Positions 16,770 to 26,160 of a stretch of 64,000 bases of DNA are shown piece after piece. Position numbers and translations under genes: made by a program. The notes beneath the pieces are model-generated. The model had not been told where the DNA came from and ran no database searches. It worked only from the letters and a program-made list of their open reading frames with translations. The first letter of the stretch is position 1; each line of letters starts with the position of its first letter. Source of the DNA: Runella aurantiaca. Its GTDB lineage: Bacteria > Bacteroidota > Bacteroidia > Cytophagales > Spirosomataceae. Location: assembly GCF_003339505.1 (NCBI RefSeq), contig NZ_QPIW01000007.1:62001-126000 (forward strand), given 5' to 3'.

Positions 16770-17804
16770 ATGGGATTATTAACTACGCTAAAACAAAAGG
16801 TAATTGCTACCAAAGAACAATTATTTCCGCAAACAGAATTCGATGAAGCAACCCTTCCATGGATTGATCGGGCTGATGCAGACGTAGATGAATTTGTAAA
16901 AAAATACCAACCCAAATTTGACGTCTCCTACAATTTGGCCGAAAAGCTGAAGTTCTGGCAAAAAAATGGGTACGTTATTTTAGAACAATCAATCCAGTCT
17001 GAATTATTGGATTTATTTTGGTCAGATGTTGAAGAATTAGTAGAGCATCCCGAAAAATACAAAATGTGGGCGCGCATCGACCTTCCAAAGTTTGACCCCG
17101 TCCGCGAACGCCACATCAAAGATTTCCCGAAAGAAGACCTTCAGGGAAAATACGTAAAGTTAAATGACTTTCATAACCTATCGGTGGCGGGCAAAAAACT
17201 CATGACTCACCCCGCCATTGTTAACTTTTTGGATGCGGTTTTCCAACAAAATACGGTGGTGATGCAAAGCCTAACGTTTATGTATGGCAGTCAGCAGCCT
17301 ACCCATCAAGATTATCCTTGGGTAACGGCCAAAATTCCCAGTCATTTGGCCGCCGCATGGATTCCACTGGAAGACATCAAAATTGATTCTGGTCCGTTGT
17401 ACTATTACATCGGCTCACATAAAATGCCTAAGTTCAATTTTGGCAACGGAATTCTGTACAATAACCGCTCAACCAAAACCGCGCTCGAATTTGCGGATTA
17501 TCTTGACACAAAATGTGCGGAATTAAAGCTTCCCAAAGATACACTGCTTATCAAACGCGGCGATGTCCTGATTTGGCACTCTGCCTTGGCTCATGGTGGT
17601 GGCCTGATTACCAATCCTGACCAAACCCGTAAATCATACGTGTGCCACTATTCGACCGAAGAAGCCCTTCCTTTTCACCGTCACCGGTTTGGAGAAACGC
17701 CAGTCACTGAATACCACAATGGCGTTGCCATTTATCAAAACCCTGATTTTGGTGATCAAGAAAACATTTTGAAAAAAGGAGAAAAATGGGATTCAAAAAA
17801 GTAA
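16770..17804 (+). CDS. phytanoyl-CoA dioxygenase (PhyH) family Fe(II)/2-oxoglutarate oxygenase
   Basis: A 344-residue member of the PhyH family of non-haem iron, 2-oxoglutarate-dependent oxygenases. The iron-binding HxD pair is in QQPTHQDYPWVTAKIPSHLA near the middle and the distal His is in DVLIWHSALAHGGG. The N-terminal 90 residues precede the catalytic fold and include the FWQKNGYVILEQSI start of the double-stranded helix domain. No signal peptide is seen. The substrate is unknown; bacterial members act on very different small molecules. It follows a GntR regulator and is probably controlled by it. A second PhyH gene lies at 47718-48545. Confidence 0.88.
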   Translation: MGLLTTLKQKVIATKEQLFPQTEFDEATLPWIDRADADVDEFVKKYQPKFDVSYNLAEKLKFWQKNGYVILEQSIQSELLDLFWSDVEELVEHPEKYKMWARIDLPKFDPVRERHIKDFPKEDLQGKYVKLNDFHNLSVAGKKLMTHPAIVNFLDAVFQQNTVVMQSLTFMYGSQQPTHQDYPWVTAKIPSHLAAAWIPLEDIKIDSGPLYYYIGSHKMPKFNFGNGILYNNRSTKTALEFADYLDTKCAELKLPKDTLLIKRGDVLIWHSALAHGGGLITNPDQTRKSYVCHYSTEEALPFHRHRFGETPVTEYHNGVAIYQNPDFGDQENILKKGEKWDSKK

Positions 17805-17819
17805 ATACACCCCTACGAG

Positions 17820-18539
17820 TTATTCATTGATGTGTCTGACGCGAAAGCGCAACAACATCCATAATACTAAATACAGCATACTCAACAGTAGTCCAAATTC
17901 TAGGCTGAGAACCAGCGCAGTGCGGTCTGTGAGGCTTTGCCAGACCGCACTCAAAAGTTCTTTGGGGTTGTGAATAATATCCCAACTGTTCCAACGGCGA
18001 ATCCGGCCAAGATAAATACCAAAGCCCGCCATCGGTAAGCTGATGGCCAACAAGACGTTGCCAGTGGTATTTGTGAAGGTTTTTTGCCAACAACGATGCA
18101 TCCAATACAAAGAAACAAGCCCGTTGAAAAGGCTAACTTCTGCGTAATAAAAAAGCATGATGATATCATGCCAAGTCAAATCGCTGCCCATATTGACCGA
18201 AATGTGCAGCAAATCGGTAATCATATAAGGGGCATTGGGGAAAAATAACAACCAGATAATACTCCAAAACCCTACCCATTTGGGCAATTTTCCGAATCGT
18301 TTTACGGTTACATCCACCAAAAAAGCGACCAATAAAGGAATCCAACTTAAAAATAAATTCCAATCCATCGAAAAATCCACGGCTTCTTTAAATTGGATAC
18401 GTATCATGTGATATGTAAGCGCCACCATACTTAACAGCAAAAGAAGCAAAAGTGGGTACAGTCCTTCCATCGTAATAATAGGAGGATCTGATACGTAGAA
18501 GCGATACTTCCAAAACCTATTGAATAAACGTTTGAGCAA
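17820..18539 (-). CDS. DUF1361 integral membrane protein
   Basis: The 239-residue protein has about six hydrophobic segments and the family blocks FFPNAPYMITDLLHI and GRIRRWNSWDIIHNP, which identify DUF1361. The function of the family is unknown. The reading starts with TTG at 18539. An ATG at 18470 would give 216 residues beginning MEGLYPLLLLLLL, and that shorter form is also plausible; the extra 23 residues are basic and aromatic and look coding, so the longer form is listed. It is convergent with the PhyH gene, with only 15 nt between the stops. Confidence 0.82.
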   Translation of the reverse strand: MLKRLFNRFWKYRFYVSDPPIITMEGLYPLLLLLLLSMVALTYHMIRIQFKEAVDFSMDWNLFLSWIPLLVAFLVDVTVKRFGKLPKWVGFWSIIWLLFFPNAPYMITDLLHISVNMGSDLTWHDIIMLFYYAEVSLFNGLVSLYWMHRCWQKTFTNTTGNVLLAISLPMAGFGIYLGRIRRWNSWDIIHNPKELLSAVWQSLTDRTALVLSLEFGLLLSMLYLVLWMLLRFRVRHINE

Positions 18540-18851
18540 GATTTACGTTGATTTGTTTCCTAAAGAACGTCTAAATCACGGTCACCGTTTATGAATTTAC
18601 TGAAAAGTTTTAGGATTAAGCAATAAATAGTTACTTATTTCTATTTTATCTATACTTATTACAATTTATTCCAGTAGGGCAGTAATCCTAAAGTCTGAAA
18701 AATTGCCTGAACGACGCTTATTCCCAAACTTTCTGCACTTTATCCTGGCCCATTCGGCTAAAACCAGAGAAATCCTATTTCTCATTCAGTTATTTTCCGT
18801 AATTTGGCACGGTAAAACAAAAACTTACAAACACTCACCAGAATATATAAT
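18540..18851. other. 312-bp intergenic region upstream of sucC
   Basis: AT-rich spacer between divergent genes. TAATTTG at 18799-18805, a near match to TAnnTTTG, lies about 47 nt before the sucC ATG. Nothing else is recognisable. Confidence 0.45.
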
Positions 18852-20075
18852 ATGAACATTCACGAGTACCAAGGAAAAGAAATACTCAAGAAATACGGTG
18901 TTCGCATTCAAGACGGTATCGTCGTTGATACCCCAGAGCGCGCCGTAGAAGCCTACCGTTCGATTGCCGAGCGTACGGGCTCAAAATTTGTCGTCGTAAA
19001 ATCTCAAATCCACGCTGGTGGACGCGGAAAGGGTCAAATTCAAGGTTTGGAGCAACGCGGCGTGCAAGTGGCGAAATCACCCGACCAAGTGCGCGAAATC
19101 GCTACCAATCTTTTGGGTAACGTTTTGGTCACTCACCAAACAGGGCCCGAAGGCAAAAAAGTAAATAAGATCTTTTTGGCAGAAGATGCCTACTATCCTG
19201 GTGCTTCTGAGCCCAAAGAATACTACATTTCAATTCTACTCGACCGTGCCAAAGGCTGTCCAGTCATTATGGCAAGTACCGAAGGCGGGATGGATATTGA
19301 GGAAGTAGCGGAGCATACTCCCGAAAAAATCATCAAAGAATGGGTAGATCCACGCGTAGGTTTGCAAGGATTCCAAGCCCGTAAAATTGCCTTTGCTTTC
19401 GGACTATCAGGCAATGCATTCAAAGAAATGGTGAAGTTTATCACTTCTCTTTATACTGCCTATTGGGAGTCTGACGCGTCTATGTTTGAAATCAACCCTG
19501 TGTTGAAAACATCAGATGATAAAATCATGGCAATTGATGCCAAGGTGAACTTGGACGACAACGCCCTGATTCGCCATCCTGAGCTCGCCATCATGCGCGA
19601 TACCAACGAAGAAGATCCGTTGGAAGTAGAAGCAGGCGAAAGCAACCTCAACTACGTAAAACTTGACGGAAACGTGGGTTGTATGGTAAATGGTGCTGGT
19701 TTGGCCATGGGTACAATGGATTTAATTAAACTTTCGGGCGGTGAGCCTGCCAACTTCCTCGACGTAGGGGGTGGTGCCAATGCCAAAACGGTAGAAGCGG
19801 GTTTCCGTATCATCCTGAAAGATCCTAATGTGAAAGCGATTCTTATCAATATCTTCGGAGGTATTGTACGTTGCGACCGCGTAGCAACGGGGGTTGTGGA
19901 AGCCTACAAGGCCATCGGTAACATTCCAGTGCCTATCATTGTGCGTCTACAAGGAACCAACGCCGAAGAAGGTGCACGCATTATCAATGAGTCTGGCCTG
20001 AAAGTATATTCAGCCATTGAATTCAAAGAAGCGGCCGCCAAAGTAACCGAAGTACTGAAATCTCTAGGATTATAA
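18852..20075 (+). CDS. sucC: succinyl-CoA ligase (ADP-forming) beta subunit
   Basis: SucC binds the nucleotide and pairs with SucD to make succinyl-CoA/succinate plus ATP in the citric acid cycle. The 407-residue product starts [20 protein letters not shown], the standard start of the ATP-grasp domain. It carries [30 protein letters not shown] and the ligase-domain loop [19 protein letters not shown]. sucD is not adjacent, which is common in Bacteroidetes. A long inverted repeat follows. Confidence 0.97.
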   Translation: MNIHEYQGKEILKKYGVRIQDGIVVDTPERAVEAYRSIAERTGSKFVVVKSQIHAGGRGKGQIQGLEQRGVQVAKSPDQVREIATNLLGNVLVTHQTGPEGKKVNKIFLAEDAYYPGASEPKEYYISILLDRAKGCPVIMASTEGGMDIEEVAEHTPEKIIKEWVDPRVGLQGFQARKIAFAFGLSGNAFKEMVKFITSLYTAYWESDASMFEINPVLKTSDDKIMAIDAKVNLDDNALIRHPELAIMRDTNEEDPLEVEAGESNLNYVKLDGNVGCMVNGAGLAMGTMDLIKLSGGEPANFLDVGGGANAKTVEAGFRIILKDPNVKAILINIFGGIVRCDRVATGVVEAYKAIGNIPVPIIVRLQGTNAEEGARIINESGLKVYSAIEFKEAAAKVTEVLKSLGL

Positions 20076-20096
20076 TCAGGGGATTTATCTATTATA

Positions 20097-20148
20097 AATA
20101 CCTAAAGACAGGCCGTTTGCTTCGGCAGGCTGCCTGTCTTTAGGTATT
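20097..20148. terminator. long hairpin, probable bidirectional terminator between sucC and the TOPRIM gene
   Basis: Perfect 17-bp arms (20097-20113 and 20132-20148) with an 18-nt GC-rich loop. The stop codon of the convergent TOPRIM pseudogene (20142-20140) lies within the right arm. A tracts flank it on the right, T/A on the left. Confidence 0.75.
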
Positions 20149-20790
20149 AAAAAGTTCATTTAGCCATCTGACAAACTTTTTACAGACTTCTGAATTAGTT
20201 GTCAAATATGTTTTTGTAATTGCCAGTCCCATTGGAGTTCCAGGATCCTCTTGCCAAGCAAGCCATGTATGAATACGAGCCTTGGATTTGTGAATAAGAT
20301 GATATTTATTGTACGATTCTATTTCCAATTTTTCTAAAACTAGTTCTGTCTCAGCTAAAAGTAAATCATCCTCTGGAATAAGATGTTTAACAAAATCTTC
20401 TAGCATCCCAGCGGCATTGTTATCAGGCATTAGCCATATCCCAATATCAGGATTTCGCTCTTCCCCTTTTAAAATTGTCCCATTAGGATTAGGTTCTTGA
20501 GGAACACTATATCCCAGTTGTTTAAGTGCATGCTTAAGTGATTCCCAGCGAGTAAGTAGATTTTCATCCGCATCAACAACAACTCCTATGGCTTCAACAT
20601 TCGGTCTCTTCTATAAAAAATATGACTCAATCTTTCCATACACATTTGGAAACCCTTTGCTGTCATCTATGTAGAAAACGGCGGAGTGCTCTCCCACATA
20701 GTTTTTCCAAATATTGGCAATAACATGTAAATCATCGTTGCCTTCAACTACTAGGAACTTTTTAAAGTGTTTCGGATTTAAGCTACTCAT
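20140..20790 (-). pseudogene. DUF3226-like TOPRIM protein interrupted by an in-frame amber stop
   Basis: Reading from ATG 20790, the first 59 codons give a TOPRIM start (FLVVEGNDDLHVIANIW, Glu16). A TAG at 20613-20611 then interrupts the frame. The same frame continues open to 20140 with VEAIGVVVDADENLLTRW (DxD at codons 73/75) and a C-terminal part. Both halves belong to one DUF3226-type protein of about 216 codons, so this is one gene with a nonsense mutation or a base-call error. The ATG overlaps the TGA of the upstream ATPase (ATGA), a sign of translational coupling. Intact pairs of this kind are ATP-driven TOPRIM nuclease-like systems, often linked to defence. Confidence 0.8.
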
Positions 20791-21872
20791 CGTGGGTCAA
20801 CGTGTAAACGGGTGGTATTTTGGATTTCATTTGCATCGTAGACAGTTGCCTCAATATTATTTTCATAATTGTCAAGACGAATCATTACACCTGAATCTTT
20901 AGAATATTTACCACCATTGAGAACTTCTGAAAATGCATCTATGCAATCATAACTGTGCGTTGTAGCAAAAACCTGAACATTAAGCCGCTCAGCCAAATGA
21001 AAAATAATTTCCCATAATTTTTCCTGAACAGAGTAGTGGAGGCCATTCTCAAACTCATCAATCAGCAAATATCCATTTTCACAGTTGACCATTGCTAAAA
21101 TAATGGTAAGAATCCGATTGATACCATCGCCCATTGAACGTAATGGGACAGGTTCATCTTCTCCTTCCAACAATACATACGGTTTCAAACCACCTTCAAA
21201 ATGTAGATTAGAAATTTGAGGCTGTATAATCTTCAGTGCCTCAAAAACTTTTTTTCGCTTTTCAGTTCGAAGAGCCACCTTATCCCAGAGAGTTCCATTA
21301 TCAGGTGCATTTATAATCCCTGATGATACTAGTCCAAAGGGAAAGCGCAAGAATTCACGACTTAACCTTCTCCTATAAACTTTTTCTGAAAGAATTAATG
21401 ATATAAAATCGTTTTCATCTTTTTGCCCTAAAAGTTCAACAGTAAAAGCATTCCCTCCAATTTCTTCCTGCGAAGTTGCTATTTGGATTGCTCCATCTTT
21501 ATTATAAGTAACTTTTACTAATCTGATAGTTAAGGGAGAGATATTATTGACTTCTCCAATCTTAATTGAAAGGGTATCATCAAAATATGAAAATTTTTTT
21601 TTGTAGAAAAGCGATGAAATAGCCTGCTCTTGTTTATCAAATTCTATTCCTTCAACTAAATTTTCCCCTCTAAAATTTAAAAATCTATCAACCCATCCAA
21701 AAAAATCTAGGTTATCATACGAAAAGAAAAGCACTAATGCCTCAAGTACACTTGTTTTGCCTGTATTATTTTTACCTAAAATCAGATTAACCCGTCCCAC
21801 CTTATCAATTCTAAGATGTTCAAGACTCCGATAATTACGTATTTCCAATGAATTAAGCATAACATCCTTCAA
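20787..21872 (-). CDS. AAA ATPase of the SMC/OLD-like class (AAA_21), partner of the TOPRIM gene
   Basis: The 361-residue ABC-type ATPase starts MKDVMLNSLEIRNYRSLEHL, the usual RecF/OLD beginning. Walker A is GKNNTGKTS at residues 33-41. A signature-like block is VPLRSMGDGINRILTI. Walker B is GYLLIDEFENGLH near residue 266, and the switch His region is VFATTHSYDCIDAF. Such ATPases pair with TOPRIM nucleases in OLD-like modules. Here the partner overlaps by 4 nt and is interrupted by a stop, so the module may be inactive. The DNA appears AT-richer than sucC. The start could also be Met5. Confidence 0.87.
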   Translation of the reverse strand: MKDVMLNSLEIRNYRSLEHLRIDKVGRVNLILGKNNTGKTSVLEALVLFFSYDNLDFFGWVDRFLNFRGENLVEGIEFDKQEQAISSLFYKKKFSYFDDTLSIKIGEVNNISPLTIRLVKVTYNKDGAIQIATSQEEIGGNAFTVELLGQKDENDFISLILSEKVYRRRLSREFLRFPFGLVSSGIINAPDNGTLWDKVALRTEKRKKVFEALKIIQPQISNLHFEGGLKPYVLLEGEDEPVPLRSMGDGINRILTIILAMVNCENGYLLIDEFENGLHYSVQEKLWEIIFHLAERLNVQVFATTHSYDCIDAFSEVLNGGKYSKDSGVMIRLDNYENNIEATVYDANEIQNTTRLHVDPR

Positions 21873-21947
21873 TTTTGTATTTGTTCAAAAGTAATGTTTT
21901 TGATTAAACGTACCAAAAATGATATTTTATGATACAATCCACCTTTT

Positions 21948-23759
21948 TTACCGCAAAAGCAATACTTTCCCCCGCAATACGTGCCCGTTTGGTTCGGTAA
22001 GGATAACGTAGGCGTATTCGCCAACGGGCAATACACTCCCATTAAACGTACCATCAAAAGGTTTGGGAGCTTCACCTGTTTCATAAAAAACGGCCTGTCC
22101 CCAACGATTGAAAATGGTAATTTGGGCTTGAGGATAAAGCTCCAACCCTTTCAGTTCCCATGTATCGTTTTGACCATCCCCATTTGGCGTAAAAATATCA
22201 GGAATATACACGCCTGAAAACACATTAATGGTAATACTGTCTTCAGCCAAGCACCCCATCGGTCCCGTAGCTACGATGTGATAAGTCGTAGTTTGTTCGG
22301 GCCTAAACAACGCTTTGGGTGAAACGGGATTATCAATGCCCTCCGTTGGCGTCCATTTGTAGGTATACCCAATGCCCAACTCAGCGTCAAGCGATAAGGA
22401 ACTTCCCTGAAAAATAATGCGGTCTTCTCCCAAATTGAGCGTTGGGGGGCGCGAAACAATGACTTTTTTCTGTGCTTCCCCGTTCAAACAATCCAAGGCT
22501 CCTTGTACAACATAAGTAACGACATGCTCACCAACGCCCACCAATTTTGAATCAAAAGTTCCATTGACCACGCCCGTTCCCGAAAAAATCCCACCCGACG
22601 GTATTCCTTTAAGCGGAATCGGGTTTCCAAGTGGCCCACAAAAATCGGGGAGAGAGTCGATTCGCACCGTAATTTTGTCCACTTTTTTTACTTCAACGGC
22701 TTTCGCTACGGCCTTACAACCATTTGTATCGGTGATACTTACAGAATAACTCCCCTCCACATTTACTTCAAACGTATTCTGGGAGGCCCCCTTAATGGGT
22801 TGCCCATTCATCAACCATTCAAACTTTTTCAAATCAATTCCTGCGGCGGTTAGAGGCAGCGCTGCCCCTGGACAAAACTCATTCCCGGGACTTTCGATTG
22901 AAACCACGGGTTCGGGGTGCCGTATCACGGTGATTGGCAACGACGTAGTGGAGCACGAATTGGGTGCGGTCACTTTTACGCTGTACACCCCTGCTTGTGC
23001 AATAATAATCGTGTCTTTGATGCCCCCAATGGCTTGCCCATCCCGCATCCATTGGTAGACGTTGGTTCGACCTCGGGTCGAAAAAAGCGTTACGTTTTCT
23101 CCCGCACAAAACCCGCCTTTTGAAGCACTAATCTCAGCTTTGGGCGGTGTAGCAGGAATAACGGTCAAATTACCAGATACGGTGGCACATCCGTCAGAGT
23201 CCGTGACCCTTACGGAATAAACCCCTGTTTCAATAACATCAAAAGAAGTTGAATTTGCCCTTTCTATTGGTCTGGTTTCACTCAACCATTGATAACTTAA
23301 CGAACTATTTCCAGTGGCCGTTACGGTTAGTTTTTCGTAGCCATCCACGCAGGGCGTACCCACAAAGCCACCCCGCACGACAGGTCCAACAATTGGTTTT
23401 GGAATCAATGAAATAGCAATGGGGTCAGATATGACGGGGTTTGTACACAACACATTGTTTTTAACGGTACAAGTGTAAACTCCAGCCTGATTGTTTCTGA
23501 TTACCAAAATGGTATCCTTTGCGTTTGGAATATCAGTGTTGTTCAACCTCCACTGCACCACCGTTCCTTTTTCGTAGTTCTTTAGATTAAGCTGGACTAA
23601 ACTATCCTGACAAACGGTCGTTAGGGCCGCTACGGCAGGTCTTCCTGCTTTTGAAACGCTCACAATTGGCTTGTTGATTGACAAATTACAGTCATTTCTT
23701 TGGGCCCTTCCTTGCAGCGCCAACCACCAAAGAAAAAAAATAATGTAACGCTTCGGCAT
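21948..23759 (-). CDS. Ig-like repeat protein with gliding-motility-type (T9SS type B) C-terminal sorting domain
   Basis: The 603-residue exported protein has a signal peptide (YIIFFLWWLALQGRAQ). About five repeated Ig/PKD-like modules of roughly 80 residues follow, with recurring QAGVYSVKVT/ETGVYSVRVTDSDGC blocks. The last ~85 residues are the CHU_C-type domain: VYIPDIFTPNGDGQNDTWEL, then TIFNRWGQAVFYETG and GEYAYVILTEPNG. This domain directs type IX secretion. It is therefore probably a surface adhesin or structural protein. The DNA binding partner or ligand is unknown. It is transcribed just upstream of the ATPase gene (75-nt gap). Confidence 0.9.
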   Translation of the reverse strand: MPKRYIIFFLWWLALQGRAQRNDCNLSINKPIVSVSKAGRPAVAALTTVCQDSLVQLNLKNYEKGTVVQWRLNNTDIPNAKDTILVIRNNQAGVYTCTVKNNVLCTNPVISDPIAISLIPKPIVGPVVRGGFVGTPCVDGYEKLTVTATGNSSLSYQWLSETRPIERANSTSFDVIETGVYSVRVTDSDGCATVSGNLTVIPATPPKAEISASKGGFCAGENVTLFSTRGRTNVYQWMRDGQAIGGIKDTIIIAQAGVYSVKVTAPNSCSTTSLPITVIRHPEPVVSIESPGNEFCPGAALPLTAAGIDLKKFEWLMNGQPIKGASQNTFEVNVEGSYSVSITDTNGCKAVAKAVEVKKVDKITVRIDSLPDFCGPLGNPIPLKGIPSGGIFSGTGVVNGTFDSKLVGVGEHVVTYVVQGALDCLNGEAQKKVIVSRPPTLNLGEDRIIFQGSSLSLDAELGIGYTYKWTPTEGIDNPVSPKALFRPEQTTTYHIVATGPMGCLAEDSITINVFSGVYIPDIFTPNGDGQNDTWELKGLELYPQAQITIFNRWGQAVFYETGEAPKPFDGTFNGSVLPVGEYAYVILTEPNGHVLRGKVLLLR

Positions 23760-23904
23760 AGCTTAAAAATAACAATGTATCAATGACTTAACTCCATTTC
23801 CAAAAGAAGGTTTTTGCAGATTGTACTATTTTTAAAATGCAATTTTTTTGGGAATGGTGAATTTTTCAAAAATTGAGACGGTTGTCTTTATAACTAACGT
23901 TTCA

Positions 23905-24441
23905 ATGATAATGACAAAACCTCGCCTTATTTTAGATCAAGATGACGTATTGGCCGATACCCACGGCAAACTCGCTGATATTATCGTGCGTGACTTCGGA
24001 ACGGGCCTTGCCCGCGAAGAATTCGACAAAATGTCTTTACATAAAATTCTCTCTTCCGACCATCATCAACGCCTCTATGGCCTCATTCATGAGCCGGGCT
24101 TTTTCAGTGATATTTCTTTGGTGCCCCATGCGCAGGAAACAGTTTTTGCACTAAGCAAAAAATATGAAATTTTTGTGGCAACGGCGGCGATGGAATTCCC
24201 GAATTCGTTTCGAGAAAAATACGATTGGTTAAAGAAACACTTCGATTTTATCCCTTGGTCAAATATTATTTTCTGCGGCGATAAAAGTGTGCTCAGTGGA
24301 GACTATTTGGTTGACGACCTTCCCCGTAACCTAAAGACGTTCAAGGGGAAAGGGTTATTGTTTAACGCACCGCATAATTTAGAAGATACCGAATTTGACC
24401 GAGTCATGGGCTGGGACGAAATTGCGTCGCGATTGCTCTAA
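23905..24441 (+). CDS. 5'(3')-deoxyribonucleotidase-like HAD phosphatase (NT5C type)
   Basis: The 178-residue protein is a HAD-superfamily phosphatase close to cytosolic 5' nucleotidases type C, which dephosphorylate deoxynucleoside monophosphates. The nucleophile motif is RLILDQDDVLADT near the N-terminus (DxDxV). A Thr-containing motif is in YEIFVATAAMEFP, and the final acidic motif is DYLVDDLPRNL. The ATG at 23905 is chosen; another follows at 23911, and an in-frame TTG lies further upstream at 23848. It is transcribed alone between a divergent surface-protein gene and a terminator. Confidence 0.82.
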   Translation: MIMTKPRLILDQDDVLADTHGKLADIIVRDFGTGLAREEFDKMSLHKILSSDHHQRLYGLIHEPGFFSDISLVPHAQETVFALSKKYEIFVATAAMEFPNSFREKYDWLKKHFDFIPWSNIIFCGDKSVLSGDYLVDDLPRNLKTFKGKGLLFNAPHNLEDTEFDRVMGWDEIASRLL

Positions 24442-24481
24442 AACGAAAAAAGGGTCGAAATATTCGTCCCTTTTTTCGTTT
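24441..24481. terminator. bidirectional rho-independent terminator
   Basis: 14-bp perfect arms (24441-24454 and 24468-24481) with AAAAAAGGG/CCCTTTTTT, starting at the nucleotidase stop codon and serving the convergent desaturase gene too. Confidence 0.85.
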
Positions 24482-24504
24482 ATTATATAAAGCACAAATG
24501 TGTA

Positions 24505-25293
24505 TTATTGCATCATTTCGGCCTTTTGTTTAGGCACTTCCACTCCTACTTTTGACTCTTTCATCTTAATGATTTTAGTCCAGCTCAGGAGTTTAATTAC
24601 TGGATAAGTTGGGTCAAATTCAAACCATTTTGCTCCAAAATTAACGCGGTTGGGCAGTTTGTGGTGGTTGTTCTGAAACAACTCTCCCATCATCAAAATA
24701 TCAAAAATAAGGGAGTTTTTAGACTCATCTTTGTTGTCAAAATTCTGGTAGCCGTATTTGTGTCCGCTCCAGTTGACAATCGCACCGTGCACGGGACCCA
24801 TTAAATAATGAATGGGTAACAACAGGAAAAACGCCCAGTGCATATCCAAATACATGAAAGCGAAGATGTAAAAAGCTGAGTACAAAATCCCCCAACCAAG
24901 ACGCGACATCCACGAATCACCCAGTTTTTCGAGTTTTTCCCAATAAGGATAATCACGCTCAAAACGAGCCTCAACTTTCATTTTACGGCTCAAAACCGCA
25001 TTATAAATATCTTTGGTTTTCCACATCATCGTAAATACGTTCTCAGTATGATGCGGAGAGTGCGGATCTTTGTCGGTATCACTGAATGCATGATGCATAC
25101 GGTGCAAAATGGCATAAGCCCGTGGGCTTAAATACGATGAACCCTGCGAAATGTAGGTTAAGGCATAGAAAAACTTTTCCCAGAATTTGTTCATAGTGAA
25201 CATCTTATGGGCAGAATAACGATGCAAGAAAAATGTTTGACAAAACAAGGAAAGATACCAGTGTCCAAAAAAAGCGGCCAATACTGCGTACAT
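24505..25293 (-). CDS. acyl-CoA/fatty-acid desaturase, membrane di-iron
   Basis: The 262-residue membrane enzyme introduces a double bond into acyl chains. The three histidine boxes of the family are present: HRYSAH near residue 24, HRMHHAF near 64, and QNNHHK near 208. Four hydrophobic stretches surround them. The C-terminal tail is Lys-rich. A Bacteroidetes-type promoter is visible upstream, and a shared terminator lies downstream. The regiospecificity (delta-9 is most common) cannot be decided here. Confidence 0.9.
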   Translation of the reverse strand: MYAVLAAFFGHWYLSLFCQTFFLHRYSAHKMFTMNKFWEKFFYALTYISQGSSYLSPRAYAILHRMHHAFSDTDKDPHSPHHTENVFTMMWKTKDIYNAVLSRKMKVEARFERDYPYWEKLEKLGDSWMSRLGWGILYSAFYIFAFMYLDMHWAFFLLLPIHYLMGPVHGAIVNWSGHKYGYQNFDNKDESKNSLIFDILMMGELFQNNHHKLPNRVNFGAKWFEFDPTYPVIKLLSWTKIIKMKESKVGVEVPKQKAEMMQ

Positions 25294-25329
25294 GAAAATT
25301 AACGGGTTATTTTAATGTGAAAACTTGTA

Positions 25330-25360
25330 CAAATCTAAGAAATACTTTCGGCAAAACCAA
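25330..25360 (-). promoter_or_regulatory. Bacteroidetes-type promoter for the desaturase
   Basis: On the minus strand, TTG (25360-25358), a 20-nt spacer and TAGATTTG (25337-25330), ending 37 nt before the ATG. Confidence 0.5.
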
Positions 25361-25384
25361 CAGAAAAAAAGGGAATTTTCGCCG

Positions 25385-26059
25385 TTATTGGTTTACCGTA
25401 AGCGCATATTGTACCAAGTTGGCTCCCATACGCAACGCCTGCTGTCTCAGTTCCTCGGGGTCGTTGTAAACACTCTGGTCTTCCCAACCATTTCCTAAGT
25501 CGCACTCATAACTATAAAAACATACCAAACGGCCTTCCCAAAAAAGGCCGAACCCTTGCGGAGATTTAGCATCGTGCTCGTGAACTTTGGGCAGACCGTT
25601 GGGAAAATTGAATTTTTGATGATATACCAGATGCGTATAAGGAACTTCCACAAACTCTAATTCAGGAAAGACTTTTTTCATCTCCCGCCGAATAAATTTA
25701 TCAAGGCCATAGTTATCGTCTAAGTGTAAAAAGCCCCCTGAAATCATGTAACGACGCAAATTCCGTGCTTCTGAATCCGAAAAAAGGACGTTGCCATGGC
25801 CCGTTAAATGCACAAATGGATAGGAAAATAAATCGGGGCTTCCCGGCTCCACAATGTCTTCGTCGGGGAAGACATTCATGCGCAGGTTTTGATTACAAAA
25901 TTTAATTAAGTTGGGCAATGATGTTTTGTTAGCGTACCAGTCACCGCCGCCGCCGTATTTTAGTTTTGCAATTTTATACGCGTATTGCGCATGGGCGGAG
26001 GGCAAGAAACAGAAAACCGTCAGCAGAGTGGATACAAAAAAAAGGCGAATAAGTGTCAT
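25385..26059 (-). CDS. DUF4159 domain exported protein
   Basis: The 224-residue protein has a signal peptide (FFVSTLLTVFCFLPSAHAQ) and then the DUF4159 domain across nearly its full length. Recognisable blocks are LKYGGGGDWYANKTSLPNLI, FVHLTGHGNVLFSD, and YMISGGFLHLDDNYGLDKFI. The fold resembles a glutamine-amidotransferase-like class, but function is unknown. DUF4159 genes commonly sit near MoxR/VWA clusters, as here (MoxR and VWA lie about 2-3.5 kb upstream on the same strand). Confidence 0.88.
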   Translation of the reverse strand: MTLIRLFFVSTLLTVFCFLPSAHAQYAYKIAKLKYGGGGDWYANKTSLPNLIKFCNQNLRMNVFPDEDIVEPGSPDLFSYPFVHLTGHGNVLFSDSEARNLRRYMISGGFLHLDDNYGLDKFIRREMKKVFPELEFVEVPYTHLVYHQKFNFPNGLPKVHEHDAKSPQGFGLFWEGRLVCFYSYECDLGNGWEDQSVYNDPEELRQQALRMGANLVQYALTVNQ

Positions 26060-26160
26060 AGTTGCCTTGTCTGAAATGGATAATTTATGGTTTTACGAAC
26101 TTAACGTAAACGAACGGTTTACGCAAACATATATACCGAATTTATCCATCTCCAGCAAAA

